From DASXUX01 sp036504595 (GTDB lineage: Bacteria > Planctomycetota > SZUA-567 > H5-PLA8): DNA of 64,000 nt. The notes under the pieces are model-generated. The model did not search any database. It saw only the letters and a list, made by a program, of their open reading frames with translations, and had not been told where the DNA came from. The translations under genes and the position numbers were made by a program. The stretch lies in the NCBI GenBank assembly GCA_036504595.1, contig DASXUX010000067.1:62001-126000 (forward strand), written 5' to 3'. Of this stretch, positions 8,901-16,130 are shown piece by piece. Within the stretch, counting starts at the first letter, position 1. Each line of letters begins with the position of its first letter.

Positions 8901-9407
8901 ATTGCGGGCGCATCGGGTGGGGTCGGGGCAGTTGGCAACAATGAAGAATACGATCCCTTCTCCAACACTTGGACTGCTAAGGCAGGCATCTTGACGGGGC
9001 GTAATTCACCTGCCGCCGCGGCGGTGAATGGGAAGATCTATGTCATCGGCGGAGGGACAGGTGTAACGCATGCGGAGAATGAAGAATATGACCCCGCTAC
9101 CGATACCTGGGCTGCGAAAGCACCCATGCTCACGGCGCGTGTTTTCCTGGCCGCAGGTGCGGTGAACGGCAAACTCTGCGCAGTCGGAGGACAAGGTCCT
9201 TCGGCCGCCAACGAGGAATACGATCCGGGTTCAGACACGTGGGTGACTCGACCCTCGATGATCTCTGCGCGGCAGGACCTTGCCGTTGGCGTCATAGGCA
9301 ATTTACTTTACGCAATAGGTGGATACGACGCTTTCTCGGTTTCCGGGGCAAATGAAGAGTACACGAGCGGCACAACGACGACCCTCTACGTGCACCGCAA
9401 AAACTAA
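5913..9407 (+). CDS. Large secreted repeat protein: adhesin-like stalk, YadA-head-like repeats and kelch propeller
   Basis: An 1164-residue exported protein with a signal peptide ending SSASA at about residue 24. Four regions follow. Residues about 25-120 form a beta-rich domain. Residues about 125-510 carry repeated units of the type SVTTPKLADG and NFSGNLAGDVTG, as in phage-tail or collagen-like stalk proteins. Residues about 550-750 carry repeats of GGGxxNxASG type, strongly like the left-handed coil of YadA-type heads. After DGTVQTTA and a linker, residues about 873-1160 contain six kelch repeats (YAIGG, NEEYDPATSAW), predicting a beta-propeller. No trimeric autotransporter barrel is present. 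It is probably a surface or secreted binding protein. It stands alone with its own promoter-like sequence. Confidence 0.88.
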   Translation: MCSYIRVLVCAVLAGLMSSASAATPLEFSAPRGGEVYFPGQLQQVKMGQRWKAKTTRIELSRDGGQTFSDLGTLNKASNFTLAWTVTGPASTNCILKATGTFGSKQITILSGVFSIGSTETATGTLPVASVGAAAMAPNSVTTDALADNSVKTAELADGSVTTPKLADGSVTTPKVADGAITDAKIAGVSGSKVTGPVAEATNATTAVNFSGNLAGDVTGPQTATAIAPAAVTNPKIADKAVTANKVSSGAASSNFVLTADGAGGADWQAIEPLTTVPNFSGNLSGDVTGPQTATAISAGAVVTAKIADGAVLTAKLADSAITTAKLADSSVTDAKISDVSGAKVSGAVANATTAVNFSGTLAGDVTGTQGATAIADNAVTDSKIAGVSGAKVSGTVANATSAVNFSGNLAGDVTGTQDVTIISAGAVGTSKIADAAVTTPKLNSGAALGNYVLTADGAAGASWQLVGSSSIADGSISTAKLADGAVTPGKLADNSVWLTGGNAGTTPGTQYLGTSDAQALEIKVNGGRALRIEPAADPTTDAPSIIAGFEGNSVTGGAKGATVSGGGIDGGANSVTADYGTVGGGVNNSAGDRAMVGGGQQNAAIGGCSVIGGGGGNFASGNAAVVGGGEGNIASGNDSVVGGGGLNTASARAATVAGGFQNAASIDFSAVGGGMSNTASGGYCAVAGGQGNTAMNACSTVAGGAGNTASGGYSTVGGGIGNNASGYFAIVAGGDMNMAAGDNSFVAGHRAQNADNTHKGVFLFADSSTDADFSSAAANEFAVRATGGVRLVTAVDSGTGVPTKTATLAPSGKLSVQGEIESTTGGFRFPDGTVQTTAASPVPPGFSILGDSPVAPAGFTYTGQTIGTGGGTAGSWTVRTAMPTPRASLAVGMVAGKLYAIGGRDGLGNIVGTNEEYDPATSAWTAKAPMPTPREYLAIGAVNGKIYAIGGIVGPSDTALNEEYDPASDSWTTKAPMLAPRQQHVIAVVNDKIYAIAGASGGVGAVGNNEEYDPFSNTWTAKAGILTGRNSPAAAAVNGKIYVIGGGTGVTHAENEEYDPATDTWAAKAPMLTARVFLAAGAVNGKLCAVGGQGPSAANEEYDPGSDTWVTRPSMISARQDLAVGVIGNLLYAIGGYDAFSVSGANEEYTSGTTTTLYVHRKN

Positions 9408-9440
9408 ACGGCGGGTGGCCGCGCTCTAACGATCGCGCCT

Positions 9441-9480
9441 GGTGGAATTCGGTGGAATTCGGTGGAATTCGGAATTCGGG
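9441..9480. repeat. Decamer array GGTGGAATTC x3 and flank
   Basis: Three perfect copies of GGTGGAATTC, then GGAATTCGGG and GGACACCTTACTC. The unit is 10 bp, unlike the 7-bp arrays elsewhere. I recall similar sequence next to REP-associated transposase genes in other bacteria, but no such gene is here. The rest of 9408-9637 shows nothing else. Confidence 0.6.
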
Positions 9481-9637
9481 GGACACCTTACTCAATAGAC
9501 TCTGCCGAATTCCAGCGACACCGTCTCCCTTCTTGTCTGACCCCGCCCGCGCCATTCCGTCGCTCGACCGCCGCCCAACTCCGCTGTAAAAGTCTTGCCT
9601 GCACGCTGAAAACATCGCGCGCATGGAGGAGCACAGC

Positions 9638-10633
9638 ATGACCTGGCAACCCAACCCCCAACGCTACGAAAAAGCCGTCTTTCGCCGCTGCGGAAAAAGC
9701 GGGCTCAAGCTGCCGGCGATCTCCCTCGGGCTCTGGCACAATTTCGGCGGCGTCGATGTGCTGGAGAACCAGCGCGCCATGCTCCGCCGAGCGTTCGACC
9801 TGGGCATCACGCATTTCGATCTGGCCAACAACTACGGCCCGCCGCCCGGTTCGGCCGAAGAAAACTTCTCGCGCCTCCTCAAGACCGACTTCGCCAACCT
9901 GCGCGACGAACTGGTGCTCTCCACCAAAGCCGGCTACCTGATGTGGCCCGGCCCCTACGGCGAATGGGGCAGCCGCAAGTACCTGCTCGCCAGCCTGGAC
10001 CAGAGCTTGCGCCGCATGGGCGTTGAGTACGTCGATATCTTCTACTCGCACCGGCCCGATCCCGACACGCCGCTGGAAGAAACCATGAGCGCGCTCGCTC
10101 AAGCCGTGCGCCAGGGCAAAGCGCTCTACGCCGGCGTCTCGTCCTATTCCGCCGAACAAACGCTGGCCGCGTCGCGATTGCTGCGCGAAATGGGCGTGCC
10201 CTGTCTGATCCACCAGCCGTCGTATTCGATGTTCAACCGCTGGATTGAAGGCAAACTGATGGACGTGCTCGGCGCCGAAGGCATCGGCTGCATCGCCTTC
10301 TGCCCGCTCGCGCAAGGACTCCTGACCAGCCGTTATCTGGCTGGCGTGCCCGAAGATTCCCGCGCCGCCAAGCCGCATGGTTTCCTGAAGAAGGAAGCGA
10401 TCACGCCCGCCAAACTCGCTCAAATCCGCGCGCTCGACGCCATCGCCAAACAGCGCGGACAAACCCTGGCGCAAATGTCCTTGGCCTGGGTTCTGCGCGA
10501 CCCCCGCATGACCTCCGCGCTGATCGGTGCCAGCCGCGTCGAACAAATCGAAGAAAACATGAAGGCTCTGACGAACCTGTCATTCAGCGTTGACGAACTG
10601 TCGCAGATCAACGCGGTACTGGAGAAAGCATAG
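9638..10633 (+). CDS. Aldo/keto reductase, YghZ/Gpr-like
   Basis: A 331-residue aldo/keto reductase closest in pattern to the YghZ group (L-glyceraldehyde 3-phosphate and methylglyoxal reductases). It has LPAISLGLWHNFGG at the start, FDLANNYGPPPGSAEE (Asp and Tyr), LSTKAGY (Lys), IFYSHRPDPDTP (His) and LIGASRVEQIEEN for NADPH at the C-terminus; the catalytic tetrad is complete. It is cytosolic. The start at 9638 is preferred to the ATG at 9623 because GGAGGA lies seven bases before it. It is a single gene and faces the hydrolase gene that follows. Confidence 0.93.
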   Translation: MTWQPNPQRYEKAVFRRCGKSGLKLPAISLGLWHNFGGVDVLENQRAMLRRAFDLGITHFDLANNYGPPPGSAEENFSRLLKTDFANLRDELVLSTKAGYLMWPGPYGEWGSRKYLLASLDQSLRRMGVEYVDIFYSHRPDPDTPLEETMSALAQAVRQGKALYAGVSSYSAEQTLAASRLLREMGVPCLIHQPSYSMFNRWIEGKLMDVLGAEGIGCIAFCPLAQGLLTSRYLAGVPEDSRAAKPHGFLKKEAITPAKLAQIRALDAIAKQRGQTLAQMSLAWVLRDPRMTSALIGASRVEQIEENMKALTNLSFSVDELSQINAVLEKA

Positions 10634-10648
10634 ACTCTGGAGAGGGAG

Positions 10649-10748
10649 ATCGGGTATCGGACGTAGCGTGGCTAGCCGCACCCCATACCCGATACCCGAT
10701 ACCCGATACCCCATACCCCATACCCCATACCCCATACCCCATACCCTC
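10649..10748. repeat. Heptamer array, CCCCATA/CCCGATA units, with short inverted arm
   Basis: Nine contiguous 7-bp units (CCCCATA, three CCCGATA, five CCCCATA) at 10681-10748. An inverted single unit CGGGTATCGG lies at 10651. It sits between convergent genes. Confidence 0.85.
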
Positions 10749-10751
10749 CAT

Positions 10752-13523
10752 TCACTTCTCGAACCACCACATCAGCTTCGGGTCAAGTTTCCATTCGCCA
10801 TTAAAAAATCCGGCGCAGATCGCCTGGTTCGTGGACGTGCCGTCCGGATCTATCTTGTCGTTGAAGACCAGAAAATCCGGCACGAGGTCCAGCTTGTGAT
10901 TCGGACCCAGTTCGCGGCCGAACCACAGCCCCGCGAAGACCACGATCACCTGGCTGCCGTCGGCGGGCGCGAACGGGCTGGGGTAGATGAACATCGTCCC
11001 GAGGCCGGCCAGCGGCAGCGTCTTCTCGCCGATCGTCACGTTGCCGTTCTTCACCGCGATCGGCAGGTAGGACGGGCCTCCGTGCCCGTCGGCGGGCAGG
11101 GACGCCCGCCCCACCGCTGCCGCTGCGTGAATCAGATTGTCCTGCTGCTCGCCGAAGAGAAACAGGTTCTTCGTCTTCTTCTCCTCGTCAGTCACATCCT
11201 TGTCGGCCTTCGGCGTGATGCGGCTGCGCGTGAACGCGTACCACTCTTTGGCGAACTTGTCCGCATTCTCCTTGTTCTTCCGGTTCGCTTCGGGCGAACC
11301 GCTCGTCCCGTACACAGCCACAAACGGCCGCGTGATCGCATCGCGCACCGGCCCGCAGCGCTGCGGCGTTTTGTGCAGCCCCGCGGGAACCGTCCCCTTC
11401 GTCTCGCCCTTCACGCTGCGAGCCAGCACGATATCGCTGTCTTTCGTGAACGTGACCGCCCCGCCCGCGCTCGTCCATTCCAGTTCGATCGGCTTCAGTT
11501 CGCCCGTCGTCGCAAGCGCCTGCACCTCGCCGTTGTGAGCGTACTTCAGACTGTAGCTCTTGATGCGCCGTTTGGCGGGAGCCGCATTTCGCTTTTGCGT
11601 GAGCAGCCACTTCACGGGCTCCTCTTTGGTCATCACATCATCGAAGAGCGAAAGATGATCGCCCGTGCTCAGGTTCAGCGCCGCGTCGCAGCCCAGTTCC
11701 TTGAAGCGCGCCTCCATGCGCTTGGCTTCATCAACCGAAATCACCATGTCGCTCTTGCCGTGATAAATGCGCACAGGAATGTTCGTGAAGTTCTCGCACA
11801 GGCTGATCGGATTGTCCGCGTGCATCAGCCACTGCTTGAAGGGATGGTAATTTTCCATCGGCCGCTTGTTCTGCAGCGGACTGTCCGCGCGCCCCGCCAG
11901 CACCACACAAGCGGCGAACATGTCCGAATTGTGCGCCGCCATGTGATACGTCGCCATGCCGCCCATCGAATACCCATACAGATACACGCGATCGTCGTCG
12001 ATCGGATACGTGCGTTTCACCTCGGCGATGACATCCAGCACGTCCACCTCACCGCACGACCAGAAGTCAGTGTTCGAACGCGCAAAAGGAATCGCCAGAA
12101 ACGCGTTGTTCTTCTCGAAGTGAACGTTGAACTCCGGCATCTCTCCCCACCAGCGGTCCTTGTCGTAGCTCGGCACATATCCATGCAGAAAAACGACGAG
12201 CGGATATTTCGCCGTGCGCTCCCGGTTCATCGCGAAATTCGCCGGCACGTCAATGAAGTACGGCTGCGCCGAATCGTCGATGGCGCTCTGATACGCGCGC
12301 TCGAAATACCCCGTCTTCCCCGCCCACGGGTCCTGGCCTTTTTCCTCAAGGTCCGCGCAGCGGCGAGCGCTCGCGATGAGTTCCTGCAGCGTGTCGCCCA
12401 GCGTATTGCTGATGCGCTCCTCGCCACTGGTGATCTTGTTCAGAATCAGAGTGAGCTTATCGACCGCGAGCGTCGCGCCTGGCATCTTGCGTCCAGCTTT
12501 TGCGGCTCGCTGAGCCACGCTGGTTTCCAGTTCCTTCGCCGCCGCCGTCAATCCTTCCAGCGAATACAACTCGATCTTCTTCGTGCCGAGCACCTTCTCG
12601 CCGGCGCGCACTTCCAGCGTGACCGGGATCGCCAGCCCCGTCGCGGCCGGCACAACATATTCGCTCTGCCAAACCGTGCGGCTGAGTTCCTGCGGCGTCA
12701 GCGCCGCCAACGGCTGCCCGATCGCAGCGCCGCCCGGCCCGCTCAAGCGCCCGGTGAGACGCTCGACTTTTGGCAGCGAGCCGCCGAAGCCGGCCAGAAG
12801 TACCACGCGGTCTCCCGCCTTGACGAAGGACTGCCGGCAGAGGAACGCCATCGAAGTCAATGTCGCCGCCGCCGTGTCAGGCTCCTTGCCCGCCGCCGTC
12901 GGAACGAGGATCTTGTCGCCGGCTACCGGCTCCGGTTGCTGCGCTCCGGCTTGCACGGCCGACAGCATCAACTGAAACCCGCAATGCCCCGAACGCACCG
13001 TTACCGCGACGGAAATCTCGCACGTCCCCTTGGGGATTTCGATCTCCGCCCGCGATTCGTCCGACATCGGCGCCGTTGGTTGCGGCTTGTTCAGTTTGAG
13101 TTCGCCGTCGATGAAAACTTTCAGCCCGCAATACGTGCCGCCGCGCAAGAGCCGCTTGCCGCCCGTCGCGCTTTGCAGTTTCGCCGATGCGAAGACCACG
13201 CCGCTGCCGGCGTTGTTGAGGAACGGCTTGAAATCGACGAAGCGTTGCGGCGCCGCGATCAGCGCCCACTGCCCGGCCGCGCCCGCGACCGGCTGCCCTT
13301 CGCGAGCGTCCCGCGGCGGCGATGCCGTGTCGAACGCGACTTTCTGGACCGGCGAATACAACCACCAGGTCATCAGCCCGTCCGCGCCCAGGTCCGCCTC
13401 AAGAGCCGGCGCTACGCTGTTCTCCGCCGCGCTGGCGGCAGAAAACGAGCCGAGCACGCTCGCGCAAATCAGCAAGCCTGCCGCGAAGTAAGTCGGTGTC
13501 CGAAGGCGTTTGGCAAGAATCAT
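10752..13523 (-). CDS. Secreted alpha/beta-hydrolase (prolyl oligopeptidase/esterase family) with N-terminal beta domain
   Basis: A protein of about 923 residues with a signal peptide (hydrophobic core, then SAASA). The N-terminal half is beta-rich and resembles the linker domains of secreted esterases. The hydrolase domain follows from about residue 415: LVVFLHGYVP (oxyanion region), GYSMGG with the nucleophile Ser at about 519, YHGKSDMVI (acid Asp) and TGDHLSLF (His). It is probably an esterase or peptidase acting outside the cytoplasm on carbohydrate or peptide esters. The start is ATG 13523; a TTG six bases earlier is also in frame. A GC-rich palindromic repeat is translated in frame near the C-terminus (GRASLPADGHGG). 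Confidence 0.85.
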   Translation of the reverse strand: MILAKRLRTPTYFAAGLLICASVLGSFSAASAAENSVAPALEADLGADGLMTWWLYSPVQKVAFDTASPPRDAREGQPVAGAAGQWALIAAPQRFVDFKPFLNNAGSGVVFASAKLQSATGGKRLLRGGTYCGLKVFIDGELKLNKPQPTAPMSDESRAEIEIPKGTCEISVAVTVRSGHCGFQLMLSAVQAGAQQPEPVAGDKILVPTAAGKEPDTAAATLTSMAFLCRQSFVKAGDRVVLLAGFGGSLPKVERLTGRLSGPGGAAIGQPLAALTPQELSRTVWQSEYVVPAATGLAIPVTLEVRAGEKVLGTKKIELYSLEGLTAAAKELETSVAQRAAKAGRKMPGATLAVDKLTLILNKITSGEERISNTLGDTLQELIASARRCADLEEKGQDPWAGKTGYFERAYQSAIDDSAQPYFIDVPANFAMNRERTAKYPLVVFLHGYVPSYDKDRWWGEMPEFNVHFEKNNAFLAIPFARSNTDFWSCGEVDVLDVIAEVKRTYPIDDDRVYLYGYSMGGMATYHMAAHNSDMFAACVVLAGRADSPLQNKRPMENYHPFKQWLMHADNPISLCENFTNIPVRIYHGKSDMVISVDEAKRMEARFKELGCDAALNLSTGDHLSLFDDVMTKEEPVKWLLTQKRNAAPAKRRIKSYSLKYAHNGEVQALATTGELKPIELEWTSAGGAVTFTKDSDIVLARSVKGETKGTVPAGLHKTPQRCGPVRDAITRPFVAVYGTSGSPEANRKNKENADKFAKEWYAFTRSRITPKADKDVTDEEKKTKNLFLFGEQQDNLIHAAAAVGRASLPADGHGGPSYLPIAVKNGNVTIGEKTLPLAGLGTMFIYPSPFAPADGSQVIVVFAGLWFGRELGPNHKLDLVPDFLVFNDKIDPDGTSTNQAICAGFFNGEWKLDPKLMWWFEK
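11066..11115. repeat. GC-rich double palindrome inside the hydrolase gene
   Basis: GACGGGCCTCCGTGCCCGTC followed by GGCGGGCAGGGACGCCCGCC, two adjacent hairpins. Read on the minus strand it adds GRASLPADGHGGPSY in frame to an otherwise conserved protein. Related to the elements at 39197, 40332 and 56622. Confidence 0.7.
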
Positions 13524-13601
13524 GAGCAATTTCCGTTTCGTTTCGATGAAGAGGAAGACGAGAGCTTACCACAGAGGACACCGAGGACACAGAGTGGTTT
13601 T

Positions 13602-13667
13602 GTAGGACATTTTGCCAAAATTGTCCGTGTTTTTCGGCAGAACGGACAATTCAGCGAAATGTCCTAC
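13602..13667 (-). terminator. Long inverted repeat at the larC 3' end
   Basis: The arms GTAGGACATTT...ATTGTCCGT (13602-13628) and ACGGACAAT...AAATGTCCTAC (13642-13667) pair at about 20 positions with an internal mismatch. The right arm overlaps the larC stop codon at 13664-13666. It may end larC transcription before the downstream hydrolase gene. There is no clear U-tract, so a role as terminator is only likely. A degenerate CAGAGGACACCGAGGACACAG array lies at 13571-13594. Confidence 0.5.
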
Positions 13668-14887
13668 CTCGCCGCCGCCTTCGCCGCCTCGATGACCTGC
13701 CGCAGCGGGACGTTCTTCTCCTTCGCGCGCGCGCGGCAGTCGTCGAATTCCGGATGCACGCTGACGACCTGCCCCAGCCAGGAGCCGATCTTCACGCGCA
13801 CCTCGCCGAACGGCGTCTGCACAGTCTTTATTTGCCGCGCCAGCTTCAAGCGGGCCTGCCGCTCGTAACGCAGGCCGAACGTCGAGCCCTCCCTAAAGAG
13901 AAGCGCCGCGACGGCATCAAGCTGATGCTCTTCGGCCAGAACCGTGACCATCGTCGCCGGCCGCGACTTCTTCATCTGAATCGCCGTGAAGAACACGTCC
14001 AGAACGCCCGCCGCCAGAAGCGACTCCGCCAGATACCCCAGCACCTCCGGCGCCGCGTCGTCGATGTTCGCACGAATCTCCAGAATCGTGTCACTAGTAG
14101 CGCCGGCCTCCGTGCCGATGTTGTTCTCTCCTCTCCCTCTGGGGGAGGGGTTTGCGGGCGCGTGGGCAATGATCGCCCTCAGCACATTCGGCACGCTCTG
14201 TTCCTCCCGCGTACCCGCGCCATAGCCGATCTTCTCGATCGTCAGCGGCGGCAGAACCGGCTGCGGCGTCGCCAATGCCGCCACCAGCGCCGCGCCGGTC
14301 GGCGTCGTCAGCTCTTTTTCGACGGGAGTTTGCCGCAGCGGCCAGCCGCGCATCAGTTCGGCCGTCGCCGGAACCGGCACCGGCAGCAGTCCGTGCTCGC
14401 ACTTCACAAAGCCGCCCGAGCCCAGCGCGACCGGCCCGCACCACAGCGTCTCAATGCCGAGCAATTCCATTCCTACGCACGCGCCCACCGTATCGACGAT
14501 GCTGTCGATCGCGCCGACTTCGTGAAAATGAACCTGCTCCGCTGGCATGTTGTGAATCTTGCCTTCGGCCTCGGCGAGTTTGGTGAAAACCTTCAGGCTC
14601 TGGTTCTTGACCTTCTCGCTCAATGGCGCAGCTTCGAGAATGTTTCGGATGTCCGTCAGCGTGCGGTGCTGGTGCCCGGCGTTGTCGATCTGCACGTCGA
14701 ACTTCATCGCGCTGATCCCGCCGCGTTGCACGCGCCGCGCGCTGAGCTGATAGCCGCCCAAGTTCAGCTTGGCCAGTTCGTGATGCAGCCGCGCCAGATC
14801 GAGACCCAGATCCAGCAGCGCGCCGACAAACATGTCCCCCGCGATTCCCGAAAATGGATCAAGATAGAGGATGGCCGGCTGCGTCAT
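13664..14887 (-). CDS. larC: LarC, nickel pincer cofactor biosynthesis (nickel insertion)
   Basis: A 407-residue member of the LarC (former DUF111) family, which inserts nickel into the pyridinium bis-thiocarboxylate mononucleotide cofactor used by lactate racemase and related enzymes. Family signatures are clear: LDPFSGIAGDMFVGALLDLG at the N-terminus, EQVHFHEVGAIDSIVD in the middle, TPTGAALVAAL, and the C-terminal domain with ANIDDAAPEVLGYL and TTFGLRYE-like sequence. It is full length in one frame. LarB and LarE are not in the window; a LarA-like gene lies 1.2 kb away. The residues NPSPRGRGE near 260 are encoded by a dispersed palindrome inserted in frame. Confidence 0.95.
   Translation of the reverse strand: MTQPAILYLDPFSGIAGDMFVGALLDLGLDLARLHHELAKLNLGGYQLSARRVQRGGISAMKFDVQIDNAGHQHRTLTDIRNILEAAPLSEKVKNQSLKVFTKLAEAEGKIHNMPAEQVHFHEVGAIDSIVDTVGACVGMELLGIETLWCGPVALGSGGFVKCEHGLLPVPVPATAELMRGWPLRQTPVEKELTTPTGAALVAALATPQPVLPPLTIEKIGYGAGTREEQSVPNVLRAIIAHAPANPSPRGRGENNIGTEAGATSDTILEIRANIDDAAPEVLGYLAESLLAAGVLDVFFTAIQMKKSRPATMVTVLAEEHQLDAVAALLFREGSTFGLRYERQARLKLARQIKTVQTPFGEVRVKIGSWLGQVVSVHPEFDDCRARAKEKNVPLRQVIEAAKAAAR
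14126..14158. repeat. CCCCTCCC-type palindrome inside larC
   Basis: CTCTCCTCTCCCTCTGGGGG then AGGGGTTTGCGGG. This is the same family as the palindromes at 26521, 37362, 47892 and 56349, here read in frame as NPSPRGRGE. Confidence 0.75.
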
Positions 14888-14984
14888 AGAAATGTGAGTT
14901 TAAGAGTTCGTCGCGCGCCAGTCCAGATCAGTAGCGCAATCCTCCTGGATTGCGTGCCGTTCGGTCCCCCTCTTCCCCGCGAGG

Positions 14985-15034
14985 GTGGCACGTTTGTGTT
15001 CGCCGCGTCTTTTTGCGGCGAACTCAAGCGTGCC
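14985..15034. repeat. Dispersed palindrome, GGCACG..GTTCGCCGC type, copy 2
   Basis: Arms GGCACGTTTGTGTTCGCCGC and GCGGCGAACTCAAGCGTGCC pair at 18 of 20 positions around GTCTTTTT. It is the reverse-oriented relative of 2321-2366. A smaller hairpin, CGCAATCC..GGATTGCG, lies just before it (about 14936-14955). Confidence 0.8.
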
Positions 15035-15086
15035 GTTCTCCCTGCTCCCTGCCGCGCAAGTTGGATTGTCTTTGCATCCTGCAGCG

Positions 15087-15092
15087 TATAAT
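15087..15092 (+). promoter_or_regulatory. Probable -10 element for dapB
   Basis: TATAAT 29 bases before the dapB ATG. TTGTCT (15066) or TTGGAT (15061) could serve as -35, although the spacings (15 and 20 bp) are not ideal. Confidence 0.5.
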
Positions 15093-15120
15093 CTCTTGCA
15101 GACTTTGCGTGGGAGGAAGA

Positions 15121-15933
15121 ATGCCGATCAACATTGCTATTCACGGTGCCGCGGGCCGCATGGGTCAGCGCTTGATTGCGCTCAGTCTTGACGATTCGGA
15201 ACTGAAACTGGCCTGCGTCACTGAATCCCCCGGCCACGCCTGGCTCGGCAAAGACGTCGGCCAGGTCTGCGGCGCAGGTAAGACCCTCGGCGTGCCCGTC
15301 ACCACCGCCATTTGCCCCGAATGCAAGGTGCAGGCGGTCATCGAATTCAGCACGCATTCCGCCGCCGCCGACCACGCAGAAGACGCCGCCGCGCGCGGAC
15401 TGCCGATCGTCATCGGCACCACCGGCCTGACCGACGCTGAAAAGCAGCGCGTCGCCGACGCGGCCACAAAGGTGCCGGTCATCCACGCGCCGAATTTCTC
15501 CGTCGGCGTGAATGTGCTTTTCAAGATCGCTGAAACCGTCGCGCGCACGCTGGGCGACAACTACGATGTCGAGATCGTCGAAGCGCACCACAACCAGAAG
15601 GCCGACGCGCCCAGCGGCACTGCTCTTGGCCTGGGCGAAGCCATCGCGCGCGGCCTGAAGCGCAACCTAAAGGAAGTCGCGCTCTACGGCCGCCACGGCA
15701 TGACCGGCAAGCGCTCGCAGAAAGAAATCGGCATCCACGCCGTGCGCATGGGCGACGTCGTCGGTGAACATACCGCCTACTTCGCCATCGGCGGCGAACG
15801 TCTGGAACTGACGCACAAAGCCTCCAGCCGCGATACGTTCGCGCGCGGAGCCTTGCGCGCAGCCAAGTGGCTGGTGCAGAATAACAAAGCCCCTGGCCTG
15901 TACTCGATGGCGCAAGTGCTGGGACTGGATTGA
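15121..15933 (+). CDS. dapB: 4-hydroxy-tetrahydrodipicolinate reductase
   Basis: A 270-residue DapB, catalysing the NAD(P)H-dependent reduction step to tetrahydrodipicolinate in lysine and diaminopimelate synthesis. Motifs: GAAGRMGQ (nucleotide binding, residues 9-16), IEFSTHSAAADH, IGTTGL, APNFSVGVN, and EAHHNQKADAPSGTA, which contains the catalytic His pair, the Lys and the substrate-binding loop. FARGALRAAKWL near the end is typical. The start is ATG 15121 with GGAGGA upstream. It implies diaminopimelate supply for a peptidoglycan wall. It is monocistronic as far as can be seen; no other dap gene is near. Confidence 0.97.
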   Translation: MPINIAIHGAAGRMGQRLIALSLDDSELKLACVTESPGHAWLGKDVGQVCGAGKTLGVPVTTAICPECKVQAVIEFSTHSAAADHAEDAAARGLPIVIGTTGLTDAEKQRVADAATKVPVIHAPNFSVGVNVLFKIAETVARTLGDNYDVEIVEAHHNQKADAPSGTALGLGEAIARGLKRNLKEVALYGRHGMTGKRSQKEIGIHAVRMGDVVGEHTAYFAIGGERLELTHKASSRDTFARGALRAAKWLVQNNKAPGLYSMAQVLGLD

Positions 15934-15934
15934 T

Positions 15935-16044
15935 TGTGTGGCACGGGCAGGCCGCGCAGCGTAGGGTGCGTCGGTATCAAGGACCAACGCCTGTTCGCGG
16001 CGCGGATTGCCCGTGATGCCGGTGCGCCCTGCCCGTGCCACACA
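15935..16044. repeat. 110-bp element with 17-bp perfect inverted ends
   Basis: TGTGTGGCACGGGCAGG at 15935-15951 is exactly inverted at 16028-16044. Inner sequences GGTGCGTCGGTATCA and TGATGCCGGTGCGCC also pair. It starts one base after the dapB stop. No flanking target duplication is visible, so mobility is only a guess. Confidence 0.7.
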
Positions 16045-16130
16045 CCATCTCTTTTTGGGAACGGTGACGTATCGATATCGCTGAAAAGAACATCCTCCTG
16101 GCAGTTGGTGCGCATGGTCTGACGATCACG

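Noticed and set aside
10590..13868. A 1092-residue plus-strand frame over the secreted hydrolase
   Set aside because: Arg- and His-rich composition without domains; the minus strand carries the hydrolase motifs GYSMGG and HGKSDMV in the same place.
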